A DNA stretch of 20,336 nt, from NCBI GenBank assembly GCA_038924905.1, contig JBCKUK010000024.1, forward strand, positions 1 through 20,336, written 5' to 3'. The notes below the pieces were generated by a model. It did no database searches, was not told the DNA's origin, and worked only from the letters and a program-made list of their open reading frames with translations. Made by a program: the position numbers and the translations under genes. Source of the DNA: JBCKUK01 sp038924905. Its GTDB lineage: Bacteria; Pseudomonadota; Gammaproteobacteria; Burkholderiales; Methylophilaceae. This document shows positions 14,174 to 20,336 of the stretch, one piece after another (positions within the stretch are counted from its first letter, which is position 1; each line of letters begins with the position of its first letter).

Positions 14174-16843
14174 TTAAACCGTGGTTGGATTAGGCTTGGC
14201 TGCGTTGATCTTGTATTTCTTGATGGCGTCGCTTACCTTGGCTGCGGGCAGTTTACCATCGTCAGCCAACGCTTTAAGTGCGGCCACCGTCACGTAATGG
14301 CGGTCTACCTCAAAGAAACTGCGTAGCGCCTCCCTGCTGTCAGAGCGGCCAAAGCCATCAGTGCCGAGTGCCACAAAACGGTTGGGCACAAGGCCACGAA
14401 TTTGCTCGGCAAACGCTTTCATATAATCGGTCGAGGCAATGACCGGGCCTTCTGCTTTCTTCAGACATTGGCTAACGTAGCTTTCTTTTTGCGGTTTATC
14501 TGGATGCAGCATGTTGTAGCGCTCGACATCCAGGCCTTCACGGCGCAACTCAGTAAAACTGGTGACACTCCAGATATCTGCTGATACGCCCCAATCCTTT
14601 TCCAGTAGCTCCGCTGCGGCAATTACTTCACGCAGAATCACGCCGCTGCCCATCAATTGCACTTTCGGTTTTTTCTGTCCCCTGTCCCCTGTCTTCTGTC
14701 CTCTGAGCAGGTACATACCCTTGAGTATGCCTTCTTCACAACCTTTTGGCATGTCCGGATGGCTGTAATTCTCATTCATCAAGGTGATGTAGTAATACAC
14801 ATCCTCCTGATTTTGCACCATGCGGCGCAAGCCTTCCTGGATGATTACCGCGAGCTCGTAGGCAAAAGTTGGGTCATAAGCCACGCAATTAGGAATGGTG
14901 GCTGCCATCAGGTGGCTATGGCCATCTTCATGCTGCAAGCCTTCACCGTTCAAGGTGGTACGGCCTGCGGTCGCGCCAAGCAGGAAGCCGCGTGCGCGTG
15001 AATCGCCCGCCGCCCAAGCCAGGTCGCCAATACGCTGAAAGCCGAACATGGAATAGAAAATGTAGAACGGAATCATCTGCACGCCGGTGACGCTGTAGGA
15101 CGTGGCCGCAGCAATCCAGGAGCAGAATGAACCGGCTTCGTTAATACCTTCTTCCAGAATCTGGCCATCTTTCTGCTCTTTGTAGAACATCACCTGGTCA
15201 GCATCCTGCGGCTCATAGAGCTGACCGACGGAAGAATAGATGCCAAGCTGGCGGAACATACCTTCCATACCGAAGGTACGTGCTTCATCGGGCACGATAG
15301 GCACCACATACTTACCGATGGTTTTGTCGCGCACCAGGGTTGAGAGGATGCGCACGAAAGCCATGGTGGTGGAAATCTCGCGTTCTCCCGTAGCCACCAT
15401 CATATTGTCGAATGCCGCAAGCGGCGGCACGGTGAGTTCATTGCCTTTGCGCCTGCGTGTAGGCATATAGCCACCCAGTGTCTGGCGGCGCTCGCGCATA
15501 TATTGCATCTCGGGACTATCTTCCGCAGGACGATAGAATGCGTGTTTTCCAATATCAGCATCACTCACCGGGATGTTGAAGCGGTCACGGAAAGCTTTCA
15601 GCGATTCCATATCCATGCTTTTTTGCTGGTGCGTAATATTCTGGCCTTCACCCGCAGCGCCCATGCCATAGCCCTTGACGGTTTTGGCTAAAACAACGGT
15701 TGGCTGACCTTTGTGCTTGGTTGCCGCAGCATAAGCCGCATAGACCTTGTATGGGTCGTGGCCGCCACGGTTAAGGCGCCAGATATCGTTGTCCGACATC
15801 GCAGCGACCATTTCCTTGAGCTCAGGATATTTGCCAAAGAAGTGCTCACGCGTATATGCGCCACCCTTGGCTTTGAAGTTCTGGTATTCGCCGTCCACGG
15901 CTTCTTCCATGCGTTTTTTCAGCAGACCGTCTTTATCCATGGCGAGTAATGGATCCCAATACGAACCCCAAATCACCTTCAGCACATTCCAGCCGGAGCC
16001 ACGGAAATCAGCTTCCAGTTCCTGGATAATCTTGCTATTGCCGCGCACCGGGCCATCCAGACGCTGCAAGTTGCAGTTGATCACAAAAATCAGGTTGTCG
16101 AGATTTTCGCGCGAGGCTAATGAAATGGCGCCAAGTGATTCCGGCTCATCCATTTCGCCATCGCCGCAGAATACCCAAACCTTGCGATCCGAGGTATCGG
16201 CAATGCCGCGGTCGTGCAGGTATTTAAGAAAGCGTGCCTGATAAATGCCTTGTATCGGGCCAAGACCCATCGAAACCGTTGGAAACTGCCAGAAATCTGG
16301 CATCAGCCATGGGTGAGGATAAGAAGATAAGCCCTTGCCGCCAGTTTCCATGCGGAAATTGGACATTTGCTCTTCGCTCAAGCGGCCTTCCAAAAAGGCA
16401 CGCGCATAGATGCCAGGCGATGAGTGCCCCTGGAAAAAGATTAAATCGCCGCCGAAATTTTCATTCGCCGCGCGAAAAAAATGGTTAAAGCCAACGTCAT
16501 AAAGCGTGGCTGCCGATTGAAAGCTGGCAATATGGCCGCCCACGCCCGGCGATTTTTGATTGGCACGCAGCACACACATAATCGCATTCCAACGAATCAG
16601 CGCACGAATCTTGCGCTCCATTGTGGGGTCACCCGGTAAGCGTTGCTGCAAATGCGTAGGAATCGTGTTGACGTAGGCCGTCGTAGCGTTATAGGGCAGA
16701 TAGGCACCGGAACGCCGCGCCTTATCAATCAACGTTTTAAGCAGAAAATGCGCACGCTCGGTTCCTTCCTGCTCCAGCACCGCTTCAATGGCATCAAGCC
16801 ATTCGTGGGTCTCTTGCGGGTCGGTATCGGGGGTTAATGCCAT
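14174..16843 (-). CDS. aceE: Pyruvate dehydrogenase E1 component, homodimeric type
   Basis: This 889-residue thiamine diphosphate enzyme decarboxylates pyruvate and acetylates the lipoyl group of E2. QGHSSPGIYARAFLEGRL contains H140. The ThDP/Mg motif is GDGEMDEPES (from 227) with NCNLQRLDGPVRGN (from 256). The C-terminal third has VTSFTELRREGLDVERYNMLHP and GTDGFGRSDSREALRSFFEVD. Length matches the E. coli enzyme (about 887). A short basic segment, RGQKTGDRGQKKP, near 711-724 is encoded by heptamer repeats. GGAGA precedes the ATG by 7 bp. It is first in the operon; its promoter must lie in 16844-17138, which also holds an inverted-repeat element. Confidence 0.97.
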   Translation of the reverse strand: MALTPDTDPQETHEWLDAIEAVLEQEGTERAHFLLKTLIDKARRSGAYLPYNATTAYVNTIPTHLQQRLPGDPTMERKIRALIRWNAIMCVLRANQKSPGVGGHIASFQSAATLYDVGFNHFFRAANENFGGDLIFFQGHSSPGIYARAFLEGRLSEEQMSNFRMETGGKGLSSYPHPWLMPDFWQFPTVSMGLGPIQGIYQARFLKYLHDRGIADTSDRKVWVFCGDGEMDEPESLGAISLASRENLDNLIFVINCNLQRLDGPVRGNSKIIQELEADFRGSGWNVLKVIWGSYWDPLLAMDKDGLLKKRMEEAVDGEYQNFKAKGGAYTREHFFGKYPELKEMVAAMSDNDIWRLNRGGHDPYKVYAAYAAATKHKGQPTVVLAKTVKGYGMGAAGEGQNITHQQKSMDMESLKAFRDRFNIPVSDADIGKHAFYRPAEDSPEMQYMRERRQTLGGYMPTRRRKGNELTVPPLAAFDNMMVATGEREISTTMAFVRILSTLVRDKTIGKYVVPIVPDEARTFGMEGMFRQLGIYSSVGQLYEPQDADQVMFYKEQKDGQILEEGINEAGSFCSWIAAATSYSVTGVQMIPFYIFYSMFGFQRIGDLAWAAGDSRARGFLLGATAGRTTLNGEGLQHEDGHSHLMAATIPNCVAYDPTFAYELAVIIQEGLRRMVQNQEDVYYYITLMNENYSHPDMPKGCEEGILKGMYLLRGQKTGDRGQKKPKVQLMGSGVILREVIAAAELLEKDWGVSADIWSVTSFTELRREGLDVERYNMLHPDKPQKESYVSQCLKKAEGPVIASTDYMKAFAEQIRGLVPNRFVALGTDGFGRSDSREALRSFFEVDRHYVTVAALKALADDGKLPAAKVSDAIKKYKINAAKPNPTTV
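14675..14702. repeat. Four tandem heptamers inside aceE
   Basis: On the plus strand the units read CTGTCCC, CTGTCCC, CTGTCTT, CTGTCCT. On the coding strand they are AGRRGAC-like and encode part of RGQKTGDRGQ near residues 714-723. As I recall, E. coli AceE has a shorter segment here between MYKL and KVQLLGSG, so the repeat adds about five residues at a surface-loop position. Confidence 0.75.
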
Positions 16844-16895
16844 GTAGAAATCTCCAGGAACTTGCTTTACGCAGTGGGTATAATCGGGTATCTAG

Positions 16896-17002
16896 TTCCA
16901 AATTGCATTCAAACGAATACTGTGTTGCCGGGTCTTGCCGTACTTAAATTTTGTACTGTCTGCGACCCTTACGCCTTGTCTTCCTTTGAATGCAATTCGG
17001 AA
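16896..17002. repeat. 107-bp inverted-repeat element between aceE and the aminopeptidase gene
   Basis: The 22-bp arms 16896-16917 and 16981-17002 match with two mismatches (core AATTGCATTCAAA). Inside, GGGTC (16930-16934) can pair with GACCC (16964-16968), and GTAC (16940-16943) with GTAC (16953-16956), so the whole unit is a nested hairpin. No flanking target duplication is clear. It occupies the middle of the divergent promoter region. The rest of 16844-17138 shows no gene; TATAAT at 16879-16884 on the plus strand lacks a good -35. Confidence 0.75.
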
Positions 17003-17138
17003 TAAATTAATTTGCGGGTATACAGTCTAGAGACGCATTCTGGCTTTTTTAGCCGTTTCGGTCAAGTTTTAAGCTGTACGACTAATTGTTAATGCGGCGC
17101 TACAAGCCGCGCCCACGCTTTAAATTAGAGGAGTATTG

Positions 17139-18602
17139 ATGTCCATTCAATTAAGGCAATCTGCCAGTCTGGCCGATGAAAAATCACTTGCCACCGCTGG
17201 CCATATACTTTTTGTGTTGCCGCCAACCAAGCCCACCAAGCTGCCTTTTGACAAGGTGTTGCAGGCAAAATTAAAGCGCAGCCATAGTTTGTATGCCGAT
17301 TTGGCCAAAACGCCAGTGACTGCTGATTTGCCCAATGGCAATATGGCAAGCTGGGTAGTGCTGGATGCCAAACAAAACGTCTTTCAGCGGCACACCAGCC
17401 TGCGCAAGGCGCTAAAACCGTTATTGGATGAAAAGCCGGAAAGTCTGGCCATAGCGCTGTTTGGCAATGATAAATTTAGAAAAGCCAGCGCTTGTGCAGC
17501 GTTTTATGTGGCCAGTGTAAATGCCGCCGAGTTGCCAACGCGCAAGGCTGTGAAGAAGAAACGCGTGCTGAAAACCATCGCCTTGCATGGCTGGCAAGAA
17601 ACGCATGGCTATGCCGAGGTGCTGGCGCGGGTAGCCGGCAATACGCTCACACGTCACCTGACCATGCTGCCGCCGAATGATTTAACGCCCACCATATACC
17701 GTGAAAAAGTGGCAAAACTGGCCAAAGAGTACGGCTGGAAGCATGAAGAATTCGACATGAAAAAGCTGCAAAAAATGGGCGCCGGTGCTTTTGTGGCTGT
17801 TGGACAAGGCTCAGAGCCGCAGGATGCGGCGATTGTGCATCTGACTTATACACCCAAGGGCGCCAAAAAACACATTGCGCTGGTGGGCAAGGGTATCTGT
17901 TTTGACACCGGCGGCCATAACCTCAAACCTGCGCGCTATATGCATGGCATGCATGAAGATATGAATGGCTCAGCGGTGGCGCTGGGTATATTGCTGGCCG
18001 CAACGCAAAGTAAATTACCCGTCAAAATTGATTGCTGGCTGGCCATCGCACAAAACCACATCAGCCCCAAAGCCTATAAGCAAAATGATGTCGTCACTGC
18101 GCTTAACGGCACCACCATTGAGATTGTACATACCGATGCCGAGGGCCGTATGGTGTTGGCCGATACATTGACTCTGGCATCCCGCGCCAAGCCGGAGTTT
18201 ATACTGGATTTCGCTACGCTCACCGGCAGCATGGCTACCGCGCTGGGTGACCGTTACAGCGGCATTTTAGGAAATCGCCAGGCATTGCTCTGCAAGGCAA
18301 TAGGGGCGGGCAGTGCAGCCGGGGAGCGTGTTTGCGCTTTTCCGTTTGACGATGACTATGATGAAGATTTGGATAGCGGCATCGCCGATGTCAAACAATG
18401 CACCCTGGAGGGCGGCGCTGACCACGTGCTGGCTACTCGCTTCCTGTCCAGATTCATCGAAGGTGACGTGCCCTGGATACATGTGGATTTATCCTCCAGC
18501 AATCGTAAAGGCGGGTTGGGCGCGGTTGGGAGTGACGTGAATGGCTTCGGTGTTGGGTTTGGCTTGCAGATGATTAATATGGTTTGCGACGATAAGGCAT
18601 GA
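17139..18602 (+). CDS. Leucyl aminopeptidase family protein (M17)
   Basis: This 487-residue cytoplasmic metallopeptidase removes N-terminal residues from peptides. The C-terminal catalytic domain has all expected residues with family spacing: K251 and D256 in VGKGICFDTGG, K263 in NLKP, D274 in HEDMNGSA, and D333, E335, R337 in HTDAEGRMVLAD. The usual GG-x-S-LKP reads GGHNLKP and MK-x-DM-x-G reads MHEDMNG, so it is a divergent PepA/PepB relative, not plain PepA. The N-terminal domain is poorly conserved. ATG 17139 is chosen because AGAGGAG (17127-17133) precedes it by 5 bp; a TTG at 17136 is too close. It is divergent from aceE. Confidence 0.92.
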   Translation: MSIQLRQSASLADEKSLATAGHILFVLPPTKPTKLPFDKVLQAKLKRSHSLYADLAKTPVTADLPNGNMASWVVLDAKQNVFQRHTSLRKALKPLLDEKPESLAIALFGNDKFRKASACAAFYVASVNAAELPTRKAVKKKRVLKTIALHGWQETHGYAEVLARVAGNTLTRHLTMLPPNDLTPTIYREKVAKLAKEYGWKHEEFDMKKLQKMGAGAFVAVGQGSEPQDAAIVHLTYTPKGAKKHIALVGKGICFDTGGHNLKPARYMHGMHEDMNGSAVALGILLAATQSKLPVKIDCWLAIAQNHISPKAYKQNDVVTALNGTTIEIVHTDAEGRMVLADTLTLASRAKPEFILDFATLTGSMATALGDRYSGILGNRQALLCKAIGAGSAAGERVCAFPFDDDYDEDLDSGIADVKQCTLEGGADHVLATRFLSRFIEGDVPWIHVDLSSSNRKGGLGAVGSDVNGFGVGFGLQMINMVCDDKA

Positions 18603-18661
18603 CTGTGTCACTCAATCAACCGGATTTATCCCCTGATATTTTGTTCTAGAGAAGAAATCAC

Positions 18662-20059
18662 ATGAAAATAACTTTTTGTGGCGCGGCGGGTGAGGTGACA
18701 GGTTCCTGTTACCTGGTGGATACCGGCGAAGTGCGCTTCCTGGTGGATTGCGGCATGTTTCAGGGCGGCCATGATGCCGACCTGAAGAACCAGAAATTCC
18801 CCACATTCGATCCTAAGACTATCGATTTTGTATTACTCACTCATGCCCACATCGACCATTCCGGCATGTTGCCGCGCCTGGCCGCGCTGGGCTACAACAA
18901 CCCAATTTATACCACCAAAGCCAGTTTGGATTTGTTAAAAGTCATGCTGGCTGATAGCGCCCACATCCAGACTAAAGAAGCAGAATGGGCGGCGCAGCAT
19001 CCGGAACGTAATCACGGTCACAACCACAATGGCAGCCTTGAGCCGCTGTACACTTTGCGTGATGCAGAAGCCGCTCTGGAACTGGTGCAGACGGTAGCCT
19101 ATGCAGAGAATATCCAGCCCCATGCCAGTGGGGCCTGTCGCTTTCTCGATGCCGGACATATCCGGGGCTCTGCCATTATTGAAGTGTGGGCTGGCGGCAA
19201 AAAGATTGTTTTCTCGGGCGATCTTGGTCAGCCGGGTCGCCCCATTCTGCATAGCCCGACGCCGGTGGAGAGTGCGGATATTGTGCTAGTAGAATCCACC
19301 TACGGCAACCGCCTGCACAAAAATCTGGACGATACGCTGGATGAATTTGTCCAGGTGATTGAAGACACCCGGTACCGCAAGCATGGCAATATCATCATGC
19401 CCGCCTTTACCGTTGGGCGCACTCAGGAAATTCTATATTTACTGATAGACCTCACGCGGCAAAAGCGCCTGAGCGATCTCAGGGTTTATGTTGATTCGCC
19501 AATGGCGCTCGCCGCCACGGAAATCACCATGCATCACATCGAGCTATTCAATCCGGAAACACAGAAATTACTTGCCTGGGCGCAAGAAAAAGGCCAGCAA
19601 TTGCCCGATATCAAATTTGTGCAATCGGTGGAGGAATCCATCGCGCTTAATGACATCCGTTCCGGTGCCATCATTATCTCTGCCAGCGGCATGTGCGATG
19701 CCGGGCGTATCAAACACCACCTGCGCCTCAACCTCAAGCGTCCGGAATGCAGCATCGTTTTTACCGGCTTCCAGGCTCAAGGTACGCTGGGTAGAAGGCT
19801 GGTGGATGGCGCAGACCTGGTCAGGATATTTGGCGAAGAAATTCCGGTGCGGGCAAGCATCCATACCATCGGCGGCCTTTCAGCGCATGCCGACCAGGCC
19901 GGGTTGCTCGATTGGCTGGGGCATTTCAAACAGCCGCCACAGCAGACGTTTGTGGTGCATGGTGAATCAGCAACTGCCATCCAGTTTTCCGGAGTGATCA
20001 GGGAGAAAATGAACTGGAGTGTGCTGGTGCCTTCGGCCAACGAAACTATCAGGCTTTAA
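18662..20059 (+). CDS. Beta-CASP metallo-beta-lactamase nuclease
   Basis: This 465-residue protein belongs to the MBL-fold RNA-processing family related to CPSF-73 and RNase J. Zinc ligands are in LLTHAHIDHSG (HAHIDH 61-66); GACRFLDAGHIRGSA and VFSGDLGQPGRP complete the MBL half. The beta-CASP part has VESTYGNR, MPAFTVGRTQEIL and SASGMCDAGRIKHHL; the C-terminal specificity part has FTGFQAQGTLGRRL and the last histidine motif SAHADQAGLLDWL. An insert rich in His and Asn (RNHGHNHNG, near 118-126) is seen after the first metal site. An endo- or exonuclease acting on RNA is expected from the family; the substrate is unknown. AGAGAAG precedes the ATG. It follows the aminopeptidase gene by 59 bp. 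Confidence 0.92.
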   Translation: MKITFCGAAGEVTGSCYLVDTGEVRFLVDCGMFQGGHDADLKNQKFPTFDPKTIDFVLLTHAHIDHSGMLPRLAALGYNNPIYTTKASLDLLKVMLADSAHIQTKEAEWAAQHPERNHGHNHNGSLEPLYTLRDAEAALELVQTVAYAENIQPHASGACRFLDAGHIRGSAIIEVWAGGKKIVFSGDLGQPGRPILHSPTPVESADIVLVESTYGNRLHKNLDDTLDEFVQVIEDTRYRKHGNIIMPAFTVGRTQEILYLLIDLTRQKRLSDLRVYVDSPMALAATEITMHHIELFNPETQKLLAWAQEKGQQLPDIKFVQSVEESIALNDIRSGAIIISASGMCDAGRIKHHLRLNLKRPECSIVFTGFQAQGTLGRRLVDGADLVRIFGEEIPVRASIHTIGGLSAHADQAGLLDWLGHFKQPPQQTFVVHGESATAIQFSGVIREKMNWSVLVPSANETIRL

Positions 20060-20071
20060 GTTAGCAAGTTA

Positions 20072-20146
20072 GGGCGGCAAAGTTTGCCCAATTGTCGCAG
20101 ACCGCGTGGGCAGAAGTCTGCCCATCCTACTTGGCTGGCTTTAGCC
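20072..20146. repeat. Three tandem palindromes after the nuclease gene
   Basis: GGCAAAGTTTGCC (20076-20088), TGGGCAGAAGTCTGCCCA (20107-20124) and CTGGCTTTAGCCAG (about 20135-20148) are consecutive short hairpins separated by a few bases. The wording resembles REP-like intergenic repeats common in proteobacteria. They could protect the 3' end of the nuclease mRNA or act as a weak terminator; there is no T tract. Confidence 0.65.
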
Positions 20147-20186
20147 AGTCGAGTTTGAATGATGGGTTAGCCAAGATGCTGTTCAT
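20127..20186 (-). CDS. Possible 19-codon ORF overlapping the partial gene
   Basis: ATG at 20186 overlaps the TGA of the upstream partial gene by 4 bp (ATGA) and runs 19 codons to a TAG at 20127-20129, reading NSILANPSFKLDWLKPAK after the Met. Part of the frame lies in the palindrome CTGGCTTTAGCCAG. The overlap could be chance; no product is known. Confidence 0.2.
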   Translation of the reverse strand: MNSILANPSFKLDWLKPAK

Positions 20187-20336
20187 TTTCTGAATCTCCC
20201 CTTTTCACACCAGTATTTGATGCTGCTATAGATACTGCCCAGATAATGTGGTTGGTTGGTATTAAAAAGCTCTTGTGCAAACTCACAGTTTGCAAGATTG
20301 TAGTTAGCGTCCTGGTTGGCATCAAAAGTTGCGACG
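20183..20336 (-). CDS. C-terminal fragment of an unknown protein
   Basis: A minus-strand frame is open from the window edge for 50 codons and stops at TGA 20183-20185. It contains NCEFAQELFNTNQPHYLGSI followed by IKYWCEKGRFRK. Amino-acid use is balanced and looks coding. The start lies outside the window. I do not recognise the family; the ending is basic, with YWCEKG as the clearest motif. Confidence 0.6.
   Translation of the reverse strand, partial: VATFDANQDANYNLANCEFAQELFNTNQPHYLGSIYSSIKYWCEKGRFRK

Noticed and set aside
16879..16884. TATAAT as the aminopeptidase promoter
   Set aside because: No -35 match at normal spacing, and the inverted-repeat element lies between it and the gene.

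Overview
The window reads as chromosomal DNA of a betaproteobacterium. The signs are a homodimeric-type AceE with an E2 and an E3 that each carry an N-terminal lipoyl domain, a birA-coaX-SPOR gene run with 4-bp overlaps, and moderate GC. A Nitrosomonadales or Methylophilaceae-like host is my best guess from memory of such gene layouts; nothing in the window proves the genus. Most genes are housekeeping, and the unusual content lies in small repeats and intergenic elements.

Layout. 1-386: an AT-rich promoter with a perfect palindrome, then a small unknown gene. 396-2413 (minus): a UmuC/DinB-type Y-family polymerase translationally coupled to an orphan ParA-type ATPase. 2525-2715: a 191-bp non-coding element with 25-bp perfect terminal inverted repeats and an 8-bp target duplication, inserted directly in front of msrA (2726-3265). 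3276-5303 (minus): cysK then corA. 5364-5971 (minus): a ParE-type toxin/antitoxin pair followed by a possible 26-codon third ORF. 6018-7784 (minus): glnS. 7873-10677 (plus): birA, coaX, a SPOR-domain membrane protein and a lysine/alanine/proline-repeat protein, ending at a bidirectional terminator. 10755-16843 (minus): the pyruvate dehydrogenase operon aceE-aceF-lpdA. 17139-20059 (plus): an M17 leucyl aminopeptidase and a beta-CASP metallo-beta-lactamase RNA nuclease. 20060-20336: tandem palindromes and the 3' end of an unknown minus-strand gene.

How the genes work together. AceE, AceF and LpdA form one complex that converts pyruvate to acetyl-CoA. BirA charges biotin enzymes such as acetyl-CoA carboxylase, and CoaX starts CoA synthesis, so the two large operons sit on connected acetyl-CoA chemistry. 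MsrA and CysK concern sulfur amino acids and oxidative damage. The polymerase/ParA pair looks like a separate DNA-damage or mobile-DNA module.

Most notable: the mobile-element-like insertion before msrA, whose end appears to rebuild the msrA ribosome binding site; heptamer and palindromic intergenic-type repeats lying in frame inside aceE and the aceF linker; a second long inverted-repeat element between aceE and the aminopeptidase gene; and the coupled ParA/Y-polymerase pair.
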